9,840 nt of DNA. Origin: Saprospiraceae bacterium. Lineage in GTDB: Bacteria > Bacteroidota > Bacteroidia > Chitinophagales > Saprospiraceae. The stretch's first letter is position 1, and each line of letters opens with the position of its first letter. A program made the position numbers and the translations under genes. The DNA lies in the NCBI GenBank assembly GCA_020852155.1, contig JADZBJ010000229.1, positions 1-9,840 on the forward strand. The letters are read 5' to 3'. Below the pieces are notes generated by a model. The model ran no database searches and was not told the origin of the DNA. It saw only the letters and a list, made by a program, of their open reading frames with translations. Shown piece by piece: positions 1 to 6,144 of this stretch.

Positions 1-1240
1 CGGCTTTTTTGCCATGTCCGGTAGCGATGGTCACGCTGCGTTCGCTGGGCACCATGTCGCCCCCGGCGAAAATGCCCGCATGGCCAGTCATCATGCGATG
101 GTCCACGACGACCGTGCCATCTGACTGAAACTGTATGCCTTCGATGCCTTTCAGGAAGTCGGTTTCGGTGTCTTGCCCCAGGGCCAGGATGAGGGAATCT
201 GCTTCGAGGGTTTCAAACTGCCCGGTGGGTACGGGCTTGCCCTCCACGATGTCCATGCGCTCGACAGTGATACTTGTTTCGTCGAGGTTTTTGATGGTGC
301 GCAGCCAGTGAATTTTGACGCCTTCACTCAGGGCTTCATCGGCTTCAAAATCATGTGCCGGCATGTGTTCGCGGTCGCGGCGATAGATAATCAGGGCTTC
401 TTCAGCGCCGAGGCGTTTGGCGACACGCGCAGCGTCCATGGCCGTATTACCACCGCCGTAGATGGCTACGCGGCGACCGATATGCGGTTTGCCGCCCATT
501 TCCACTTCTTTCAGGAAACTGACGGCATCCAGGATTTTACCGGCTTCACGCGCAGGGATGTCTGTTTTTTTCCCAATATGAGCGCCAATAGCGATAAAAA
601 CAGCGTCGAAGTTGCCGCTGCTTTTTTCAGCCAGGATGTCGGTCACTTTGTGGTTTAAACGGATGTCCACACCGAGGTCCTGAATGCGCTGTACTTCCAT
701 TTGAAGGATGTTGCGCGGTAGCCGATAGGCCGGGATGCCAAAGTGCATCATACCGCCCGCGACAGGCCCTGCTTCGTAGATCGTGACATCATGACCCAGT
801 CGGGCGAGGTGATAGGCGGCTGATAATCCGCTGGGGCCAGCGCCGACCACGAGGATTCGCTTGCCTGTTTTAAACGCCGGTTTCTGGAACTGCCAGCCTT
901 CAGCGTTAGCGCGGTCGCCCAGGTAGCGTTCGACGGCGTGGATGCTTACTGTGGTGTCCAGCGCGTTGCGGTTACAGGCACTTTCGCAGGGGTGGTAACA
1001 AACCCGCCCGTGAATGGCCGCCATGGGGTTTTCCTCGGTGAGTTTTTCCCAGGCTGCCCTGTAATCGCCTGCCTGTGCCAGCGAAAGCCACGCCTGGATA
1101 TTTTCACCAGCGGGACAGCCTTGATTACAAGGTGGTAAGAAGTCAACATATTCTGGTCGCTGGGAGCGGGTTGACCCTGTGCCCACACTGTGGCTGTGCA
1201 AGTCGGGATTAAGGGTCAGGTCTGTTTGTGTGAATGCCAT
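1..1240 (-). CDS. GltD-like NAD(P)H-dependent FAD/Fe-S oxidoreductase, C-terminus cut by window edge
   Basis: First 413 codons of a glutamate-synthase small-chain-type flavoprotein. Seen: an N-terminal iron-sulfur domain with C38, C42 (CNQGCP) and C81, C85, C89 (CYHPCESAC), as in the Fer4_20 domain of GltD and dihydropyrimidine dehydrogenase; an FAD-binding Rossmann motif VVGAGPSG at 131-138; an NAD(P)H-binding motif GGGNTAMDAAR at 262-272; and the AGGD motif of the second FAD segment shortly before the window edge. In this family electrons pass from NAD(P)H through FAD and [4Fe-4S] clusters to a partner, classically the large glutamate synthase subunit. The ATG at 1240 is the only sensible start: the ATG upstream of it is followed at once by a stop, and no clear Shine-Dalgarno is present. 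No GltB-like partner lies to its right. Function beyond 'GltD-like oxidoreductase' is unsure, because many relatives serve other pathways. Confidence 0.9.
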   Translation of the reverse strand, partial: MAFTQTDLTLNPDLHSHSVGTGSTRSQRPEYVDFLPPCNQGCPAGENIQAWLSLAQAGDYRAAWEKLTEENPMAAIHGRVCYHPCESACNRNALDTTVSIHAVERYLGDRANAEGWQFQKPAFKTGKRILVVGAGPSGLSAAYHLARLGHDVTIYEAGPVAGGMMHFGIPAYRLPRNILQMEVQRIQDLGVDIRLNHKVTDILAEKSSGNFDAVFIAIGAHIGKKTDIPAREAGKILDAVSFLKEVEMGGKPHIGRRVAIYGGGNTAMDAARVAKRLGAEEALIIYRRDREHMPAHDFEADEALSEGVKIHWLRTIKNLDETSITVERMDIVEGKPVPTGQFETLEADSLILALGQDTETDFLKGIEGIQFQSDGTVVVDHRMMTGHAGIFAGGDMVPSERSVTIATGHGKKA

Positions 1241-1484
1241 GACTACATGTATTAATAGCAGGCGAAGGTTCGGCGATTGCCTTTTTTGCCACATGATGAA
1301 AAGCATTTCACCAGGTAACTTCCATCATAATTTATTCTAGTGTAAAAATATTTATTGCGGAATTGGCAGGCATATACAATATAATATTTTGATAAACACG
1401 ATAATTTAAATCATGCTCAGAGGGAATCCAGGTCACTTTACACCTGCTTTTCGGGCCTATACATTTGCCTGAAACTTAAACACA
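1241..1484. other. Divergent intergenic region, AT-rich
   Basis: This 244-bp gap separates the minus-strand GltD-like gene from the plus-strand YceI gene. I see no credible ORF or RNA gene in it. It must hold the promoter of the GltD-like gene on the minus strand, but no match to the Bacteroidota -7 box could be found there. The plus-strand promoter at its right end is listed separately. Confidence 0.6.
1437..1467 (+). promoter_or_regulatory. Bacteroidota-type sigma promoter for the YceI gene
   Basis: TACATTTG at 1460-1467 is an exact match to the Bacteroidota -7 consensus TAnnTTTG. TTTA at 1437-1440 lies 19 bp upstream and matches the -33 box (TTTG/TTG) in three of four bases. Transcription would begin at about 1471-1474, leaving a leader of only 10-14 nt before the ATG at 1485. 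The match is visible in sequence; activity is inferred. Confidence 0.65.
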
Positions 1485-2051
1485 ATGAAATATAAACTAT
1501 TATTTTTCCTGTTTTTCGCATCATCATTTCTTTTTGCACAGGAAAACTTTCGCGTAACCAACTTTTCTTTGGCAATTCAAGGAACCTCCAATCTACACGA
1601 CTGGGAATCAACGGCCAAAACCATGAATGGTACTGGCAGTATGCAGACCGAGGGTGGAAAACTGAAAGCCATACAGTCGTTGTACGTGGAAATTCCGGTG
1701 AAATCCATCAAGAGTACCAAAGGCTCTATCATGGATGGCAAAACCTATGATGCGCTCAAATCCGGCAGTAATCCGAACATTATTTTCAAACTGGAACGCG
1801 TAAGCGGTCTGACTCAAAGCGGCGGCAACTACGATATCAAAGCGACGGGTTCGCTGACGATTGCGGGTGCATCCAAGCAGATTGACCTCAATGTCCGCGG
1901 CACGCAAAATGGCGCTGGCAGTTTCACCTTCTCTGGTTCGAAAAGTTTAAAAATGACGGATTTCAATATTAAACCCCCGACAGCGCTTTTCGGCACCCTG
2001 ACTACTGGCGACGATGTCAAAATCGTCTTTTCAGTAACGCTGGGTAAATAA
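1485..2051 (+). CDS. YceI family protein (periplasmic, lipocalin-like)
   Basis: A 188-aa protein with a signal peptide (hydrophobic residues 4-17, cleavage probably after A18 in the LFAQ stretch), so it is exported to the periplasm. The rest matches the YceI/polyisoprenoid-binding family (PF04264): GTSNLHDW at 33-40, MDGKTYDALK at 83-92, GSLTIAG at 122-128, and the family's characteristic end KMTDFNIKPPTALFG at 156-170 followed by a final beta strand. Length is normal for the family (about 190 aa). Family members form an eight-stranded barrel that encloses a long isoprenoid or other amphiphilic ligand; the ligand here is unknown. The gene has its own promoter 18 bp upstream of the ATG and is followed after 55 bp by an outer-membrane barrel gene, suggesting joint expression and an envelope role. 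Confidence 0.93.
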   Translation: MKYKLLFFLFFASSFLFAQENFRVTNFSLAIQGTSNLHDWESTAKTMNGTGSMQTEGGKLKAIQSLYVEIPVKSIKSTKGSIMDGKTYDALKSGSNPNIIFKLERVSGLTQSGGNYDIKATGSLTIAGASKQIDLNVRGTQNGAGSFTFSGSKSLKMTDFNIKPPTALFGTLTTGDDVKIVFSVTLGK

Positions 2052-2087
2052 TCCCTGATGAAAGCACACAACATCTAATTCAGTCTA

Positions 2088-2106
2088 AAACTTAAAACAC
2101 AATTTT
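2088..2106 (+). promoter_or_regulatory. A-rich translation leader shared with the upstream gene
   Basis: AAACTTAAAACACA precedes the ATG at 2107 and closely repeats AAACTTAAACACA at 1472-1484, directly before the YceI start codon. Neither contains a Shine-Dalgarno site, and A-rich leaders of this kind are typical of Bacteroidota. No good promoter is visible immediately upstream of this copy (TAATTCAG at 2076-2083 is a weak match), which favours readthrough from the YceI promoter. Confidence 0.4.
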
Positions 2107-3477
2107 ATGAAGCAGTTTTTTCTTCTGATTGCAGCATGCTTGCTTGGCGCAACAGTGTCTTACGCACAACAGCCAGAATTGCAGTATTTCCGCCCCTGGG
2201 ACAAAGACGGCATCAACGTTTTTGAACCTTCCAAAAATGCGACACAACCGGCTTATACCGGCTTTAAAATTCGCATCGGCGGCGCATTTACGCAGGATTT
2301 CCAATCTCTGACACACTCTAACAAACCAACATACGTCGCTACCTCTACGACCAATGCGGCGAATAAAAACTTCTTGTACGGTACCATCAAAACCGAAGAT
2401 TCTACTTCTGCAACGTTGAGTGGTTTCAACCTGGCGATGGCCAACCTGAATCTCGATATGCAGATTGCCGATGGTATTCGTGTGGGTCTGGAAAACTATA
2501 TGTCTTCCCGCCACCACTCTGAATTCTGGGTAAAAGGCGGTTTTATCCAGATTGACAAGTTGTCTATGTTCAAAAAGAACACGAAATGGTTTGACAACTA
2601 CATGCGTGTTAAAATCGGTCACTTCCAGCCTAACTTTGGCGACATGCAATTCCGCAGAAGCGACGGTGGTAACACAATGTTCAATCCATTCGTTGAAAAC
2701 CTCATTTTTGACGCATTTACCACTGAAATCGGCGGCGAGGTGTATGTTTTCCCAATTGATGGTTTCATGGGTATGATCGGTATGTCTTCCGGCTTTATCA
2801 ATGGTAATATTGACAACTATCCAGCCGAGGCCGTAGCGCCAAACGTTGAACCTAACAAGAAAAGCCCTTCTGTTTATTTCAAACTGGCTTACGACAAACA
2901 GTTCAATCCTGACCTGCGCTTCCGCCTTTCTGCCTCTATGTACAACAACGCCAGCATTCAGCGCAATACCTTGTATGCAGGCGACCGCACTGGTTCGCAC
3001 TACTTTATGGTGGCTGAAGCCGTTGGCGCTACTTATGCCGGCAATAAAGACTCTGGTCGCTTCACCGGTATGGGCGTTAGCAACAAGATCAATGCCGTGA
3101 GCATCAATCCGTTTGTGAAATATCGCGGTCTGGAAATTTTCGGCGACTATCAGATCATCAAAGGCCGCACCAACACTGAGCGCAATGGTTCAGAGCGTGA
3201 ATTTAACCAGTTGGCGGTTGAAGGTCTGTATCGCTTCCTGCGCAACGAAAACGCTTATGTAGGCGCCCGTTACATTCAGGCATCCGGTACGCCACAGGGC
3301 TTTACCAGCAAAATGTCAATTGACCGTCTGGCTTTTGCCGCAGGCTGGTTCCCAACCAAAAACCTGTTGCTGAAAGGCGAGTACGTAACGCAGAACTACA
3401 AGGATTTCCCAACAAACGACTATCGCAACGAAGCCAAGTTTGGCGGATTTGTGGTTGAAGCAGTCGTTGGTTTCTAA
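2107..3477 (+). CDS. Outer-membrane beta-barrel (porin-like) protein
   Basis: A 456-aa protein with a clear signal peptide (residues 1-20, TVSYA before Q21). The mature part has no hydrophobic helix. It alternates short amphipathic strands such as GFKIRIGGAF, MRVKIGHFQPNFG, VYFKLAY, RFRLSASMY and YVGARYIQAS, and it ends in an aromatic residue (VVGF), the usual signature for Bam-dependent insertion in the outer membrane. The general look is that of the phosphate-selective (OprO/OprP-like) porin fold, but I see no diagnostic substrate motif and assign no substrate. The mature N-terminus (YFRPWDKDGINVFEP, residues 27-41) looks like a conserved family signature, as judged from memory only. The long antisense reading frame over its 5' half is a shadow. 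The A-rich leader resembles that of the YceI gene upstream. It is probably cotranscribed with it; a hairpin follows 57 bp after the stop. Confidence 0.85.
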   Translation: MKQFFLLIAACLLGATVSYAQQPELQYFRPWDKDGINVFEPSKNATQPAYTGFKIRIGGAFTQDFQSLTHSNKPTYVATSTTNAANKNFLYGTIKTEDSTSATLSGFNLAMANLNLDMQIADGIRVGLENYMSSRHHSEFWVKGGFIQIDKLSMFKKNTKWFDNYMRVKIGHFQPNFGDMQFRRSDGGNTMFNPFVENLIFDAFTTEIGGEVYVFPIDGFMGMIGMSSGFINGNIDNYPAEAVAPNVEPNKKSPSVYFKLAYDKQFNPDLRFRLSASMYNNASIQRNTLYAGDRTGSHYFMVAEAVGATYAGNKDSGRFTGMGVSNKINAVSINPFVKYRGLEIFGDYQIIKGRTNTERNGSEREFNQLAVEGLYRFLRNENAYVGARYIQASGTPQGFTSKMSIDRLAFAAGWFPTKNLLLKGEYVTQNYKDFPTNDYRNEAKFGGFVVEAVVGF

Positions 3478-3533
3478 TAAGGTTCAGTTGATTGAGGAGG
3501 CTGTTTCATCAGTAGCGATTCTGTGCTTTTTAT

Positions 3534-3613
3534 GATTAACCGCTAATGACGCTAAAGACGCAAAATATTGAAATTCAAAAACTTAGCGTATTTAGCGTCT
3601 TTAGCGGTTAATC
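3534..3613. repeat. Large imperfect inverted repeat made of 9-bp units
   Basis: Arms 3534-3563 and 3584-3613 pair in perfect blocks of 13 bp (GATTAACCGCTAA at 3534-3546), 9 bp (3548-3556) and 4 bp (3558-3561), separated by single mismatches; the AT-rich loop is about 20 nt. Each arm carries three 9-bp units of CGCTAAAGA type: 3541-3549, 3550-3558 and 3559-3567 on the plus strand, and 3598-3606, 3589-3597 and 3580-3588 on the minus strand. There is no T-run, so it is not a classical terminator. It resembles the dispersed intergenic GACGCAAAG/GACGCTAAA hairpins common in several phyla. It may attenuate transcription or protect the upstream mRNA. Confidence 0.8.
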
Positions 3614-3636
3614 TAATTTGTTCGTTTTTATGACTT

Positions 3637-4317
3637 ATGAGACAACCTCCTCAACAACGTTTTTCAAGCACTCCAAACCCTCGAAGCATGCCTTTTTTGC
3701 GCAACTTTTACGGTGTAATGCTGATCTTTTTGTGGTGTATGAATATGGGAGCAGTGCTGATGCCGCCAACGGTCAAAAAGTATTTTACTATTGAAAGAGA
3801 AAGCAAATTGTACCTGAATGGCTCTACCAATGTGAACCATTTTACCTGCCATTGTGAAGACCGTTTTAACAGGCAAATGTTTACGGTTGAAAAGCGCAGC
3901 AATCAGGCAAATTTCACCAATACCGGCTTACAAATCCGCTCGGACAATTTTAACTGCCGAAACAGGAAGATTGAAGCGGACATGGAAAAAGCCCTGAAAG
4001 CCAACCAGTTTCCCAACATCAAAATATCACTCCTTGAAACAAAGCAGGACGTTCGGTGCCTTGATCCCAATTTCAGGGATTGGTTTGATGTGCAGGCTAA
4101 AGTGAGCATCACGATTACCAATGCCACGAAGACAGAGACTATTCAAGCCCGAGCCAGGTGCGAAGGCAACAACCGTTTCAGGCTGATTGGCAAAACGGAT
4201 TTGCGCATGAGCAATTTCGGCGTAGCGCCACCCGAGGCCATGTTCGGCATGATCAAAGTCAACGACGACATTACGTTCAATTTTGATCTGGTCGTGCTGG
4301 TTGAAGACCTGCTATAA
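3637..4317 (+). CDS. Diverged YceI-like exported protein
   Basis: A 226-aa protein with a hydrophobic N-terminal export segment (about residues 24-42). Translation may start at 3637 or, more naturally for a signal peptide, at the ATG at 3688 (M18), which would give 209 aa. The remainder follows the YceI pattern in weakened form: GSTNVNHFTC at 62-71 in place of GTSNLHDW, an AKVSITITNATKTETI strand region, and DLRMSNFGVAPPEAMFG at 188-204, which parallels KMTDFNIKPPTALFG of the gene at 1485. It differs from ordinary YceI proteins in having five cysteines in the mature part (C71 and C73 as a CHC pair, C107, C141, C175), which suggests disulfides or metal binding. It lies 159 bp after the barrel gene and 57 bp before a membrane protein gene. 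Remote YceI membership is inferred from motifs and should be confirmed by profile search. Confidence 0.75.
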   Translation: MRQPPQQRFSSTPNPRSMPFLRNFYGVMLIFLWCMNMGAVLMPPTVKKYFTIERESKLYLNGSTNVNHFTCHCEDRFNRQMFTVEKRSNQANFTNTGLQIRSDNFNCRNRKIEADMEKALKANQFPNIKISLLETKQDVRCLDPNFRDWFDVQAKVSITITNATKTETIQARARCEGNNRFRLIGKTDLRMSNFGVAPPEAMFGMIKVNDDITFNFDLVVLVEDLL

Positions 4318-4374
4318 GACACGTTTGTCCTTCGTTATTCAACATCAACACAAAACAATCAATATCCATCCAAC

Positions 4375-4782
4375 ATGAAAAAGATACTACTGAAAGGAAT
4401 CATCGCAGGTTTCGTCCTGCTCGTTATCAGTTATGCTGCATTGTTCGGATTGATTCGCCTTTTCCCTTCCCTGGCGGAACAATACTATGATCCCATGTTC
4501 AATTTCGACGACAGCAAAGTGTGGCTCTATTTTGCGCATCCTTTTGTGCTGAGTTTTGCCCTGGCGATCTTCTGGAGTCGTTTTAAAAGCCTCTTTCACG
4601 GGCCATCCTGGTGGCGCGGCATCGAACTGGGCCTGATCTACGGACTGATCGCTACCCTGCCATCCATGTGGATGATCTTCAGCGCCATGAATGTTTCGCT
4701 GAGCCTGGTCATTTCATGGTTGGTATATGGTGTTTTTCAGGCTGCTGTTGTCGGTATTCTTTTTGCAAAAATCAGCCCGTAA
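4375..4782 (+). CDS. Small four-helix integral membrane protein, function unknown
   Basis: A 135-aa protein starting MKKILLKG with four predicted membrane helices at about residues 6-28, 50-67, 84-104 and 108-131. A lysine/arginine pair near the N-terminus and the stretch WSRFKSLFHG between helices 2 and 3 are positively charged and probably cytoplasmic, giving both ends inside. Helices 3 and 4 have small-residue faces (GLIYGLIATLPSMW, YGVFQAAVVG). I recognise no named domain; it looks like a lineage-restricted hypothetical membrane protein. It is the last gene of the plus-strand group and is followed by the junction hairpins and the bidirectional terminator. Its position next to two YceI-like proteins recalls the frequent pairing of YceI genes with small membrane proteins such as cytochrome b561, but no conserved haem-ligand histidine pattern is visible. 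Confidence 0.8.
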   Translation: MKKILLKGIIAGFVLLVISYAALFGLIRLFPSLAEQYYDPMFNFDDSKVWLYFAHPFVLSFALAIFWSRFKSLFHGPSWWRGIELGLIYGLIATLPSMWMIFSAMNVSLSLVISWLVYGVFQAAVVGILFAKISP

Positions 4783-4794
4783 CTCCTTGCTGCT

Positions 4795-4840
4795 CGCGCG
4801 AGGCTCCGCCTCGTGCGAAACTATCCATAGGGCTATGCCC
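4795..4840. repeat. REP-like pair of small palindromes after the plus-strand group
   Basis: A compact hairpin of 10 bp (CGCGCGAGGC at 4795-4804 with GCCTCGTGCG at 4808-4817, one G-T pair, 3-nt loop TCC) is followed 12 nt later by a second palindrome around GGGCTATGCCC (4830-4840). Two adjacent hairpins in an intergenic gap are the layout of REP/BIME-like elements. The 9-mer GCGCGAGGC recurs at 4896-4904, exactly 100 bp from the first copy at 4796-4804. No T-run follows, so it is not an obvious terminator. Whether it recurs in the genome cannot be seen here. Confidence 0.5.
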
Positions 4841-4845
4841 ATAAA

Positions 4846-4888
4846 AAAGTCCGGTAAAGCATTGATTTTTAATGCTTTACCGGACTTT
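4846..4888. terminator. Bidirectional intrinsic terminator between convergent operons
   Basis: Perfect 18-bp arms (4846-4863 and 4871-4888, core AGTCCGGTAAAGCATT) enclose a 7-nt loop GATTTTT. Read on the minus strand the stem is followed by a run of six T, part of which lies in the stem; on the plus strand it ends CTTTATTGTTT, a weaker T-tract. It lies 63 bp after the plus-strand stop at 4782 and 35 bp after the minus-strand stop at 4924, so it should end both groups. Confidence 0.9.
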
Positions 4889-4923
4889 ATTGTTTGCGCG
4901 AGGCCGCGTCCCAAATCACTTTC

Positions 4924-6144
4924 CTACTCCACCACCACCGAGCGGCAAAACACCTTGTTTTCCAGTTGAAAAGCAATGTAATAAATGCCTTTAGGCAAAT
5001 CAGGCAGCAACAGTCGTTCCTGATAAATGGCTGACTGAAACACCACCCGGCCCTGCGTATCGGTCATCGAAATATTTTTCCAGAATACAGGACTTTGGCT
5101 GCCTGTCATTTGCAAAACAAGGTAATCCTGTGCCGGATTCGGGAAGATGCGCACCGACACTGCTTCTGCGTTGATTTCAGGCGTTGCCGAGGTTGCGCTT
5201 ACAGGGCCTCGAACACATAAAATGCTGTTTCTGACCGTTTTCAGGTCGTAGGAAATAACGCCGAAACGGGTGTCCAAAAACCAGGCACGCGTGGTCTGGT
5301 TGGGCAGTGAAGTACCCGACCAGTATTTGTGCTGACCAATACCCTGAAAAAATGCCGCATCCACCGACGGCTGACTTTTCGTTTCATCGTTGAGCGACTC
5401 CAGTTCCTTGATGTTGGGCAAACGCCAGTCTGATTTTCCGCCAAAAAACAGGTTTTCAGCATAAACCAAAGCAGATTCCCAGTTCATGGAATCCTGCAGG
5501 ACGAAACGCTGCCATTCCAACCCGGTCAGGTGGTCAACAACCACACTGTCCGCCAGCGTAAACTGTTGAATAATGGCTGGCACAGGTTGTACGTCGCGGA
5601 CTGCGCGCGCGTGGAATTTTTTAGTGCCTCCTGCGCTGATCGTTTCTGTTTTGGGGTGATTGCCAATGCCGCCACCAGCATTGGTTACCCAAATTTTTGA
5701 AACATTGCCCGCTTGTCGTTCGCTGGTCCACCAATATTCAGCGCCGGTATTGGCAAAAACATCCTGCGCCAGCGGAGGATTCTGTCGGCTGTGGTTCAGG
5801 ATGGAAAATGCCTCCTGCGCCGTTGGCAAACGCCAGTCGGAAAATCCGCCGAGCGCCAGGTTCTGGCAGTACGTTTCCGCCGATTCAATCGTCATTTCTC
5901 CGCCGTCTGACTGCTGCCACATCAGGCCAGTAACCGTGTCGGTTACAGTACCATTGTTGTTTACAATAAATCCGGGCGCATTGATTTGATAGTCACTGTC
6001 TTCGCCGGAGGTATTGGTAAAACTCTGCGTCTGTCCGGTATCCGGCAGGCGTTTCATGGATTTCAGGATTTGGGCGTTGGCGTTAGTCAAACGACCAACG
6101 CCCAAAAATAGCAGAAGCAATATTTTCAGGTTATTCAATTTCAT
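4924..6144 (-). CDS. Secreted protein with two DUF1566 (Lcl C-terminal-like) domains and T9SS sorting domain
   Basis: A 406-aa protein with a signal peptide (hydrophobic LKILLLLFLGVG at 6-17, cleavage near NANA-Q at 24/25). Two copies of the DUF1566/Lcl-C domain follow: about 66-183 (TGLMWQ at 72-77, FSDWRLPT at 101-108, closing AVRDV) and about 200-313 (TGLEWQ at 207-212, KSDWRLPN at 237-244, closing CVRG). The last 77 residues form a type A T9SS sorting domain (FPNP at 334-337, then beta strands to SVVVE). The domain pair occurs in surface and adhesin-type proteins (named for Legionella Lcl); no enzyme motif is visible. It should cross the outer membrane by T9SS and be anchored or released. 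The start codon overlaps the stop of the YHYH gene upstream (ATGA), implying translational coupling. It is the last gene of its operon, followed by the terminator. Confidence 0.92.
   Translation of the reverse strand: MKLNNLKILLLLFLGVGRLTNANAQILKSMKRLPDTGQTQSFTNTSGEDSDYQINAPGFIVNNNGTVTDTVTGLMWQQSDGGEMTIESAETYCQNLALGGFSDWRLPTAQEAFSILNHSRQNPPLAQDVFANTGAEYWWTSERQAGNVSKIWVTNAGGGIGNHPKTETISAGGTKKFHARAVRDVQPVPAIIQQFTLADSVVVDHLTGLEWQRFVLQDSMNWESALVYAENLFFGGKSDWRLPNIKELESLNDETKSQPSVDAAFFQGIGQHKYWSGTSLPNQTTRAWFLDTRFGVISYDLKTVRNSILCVRGPVSATSATPEINAEAVSVRIFPNPAQDYLVLQMTGSQSPVFWKNISMTDTQGRVVFQSAIYQERLLLPDLPKGIYYIAFQLENKVFCRSVVVE

Noticed and set aside
173..658. A 161-codon plus-strand open frame inside the GltD-like gene.
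   Set aside because: The minus strand here carries the intact flavoprotein motifs; the plus-strand product has no recognisable features.
1378..1392. TATAATATTTTGAT as a possible -7 box upstream of the YceI gene.
   Set aside because: The spacing within the box is one base short of TAnnTTTG, and it lies about 95 bp from the start codon; the exact match at 1460-1467 is better placed.
2092..3000. A 302-codon antisense open frame opposite the 5' two thirds of the barrel gene.
   Set aside because: Its product has no domain, signal or plausible composition, while the plus strand encodes a coherent signal peptide and barrel protein. It is a shadow of that gene's codon usage.
3541..3606. A mini CRISPR array in the intergenic repeat.
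   Set aside because: The units are 9 bp with no spacers and are arranged head to head as a hairpin; no cas gene is present.
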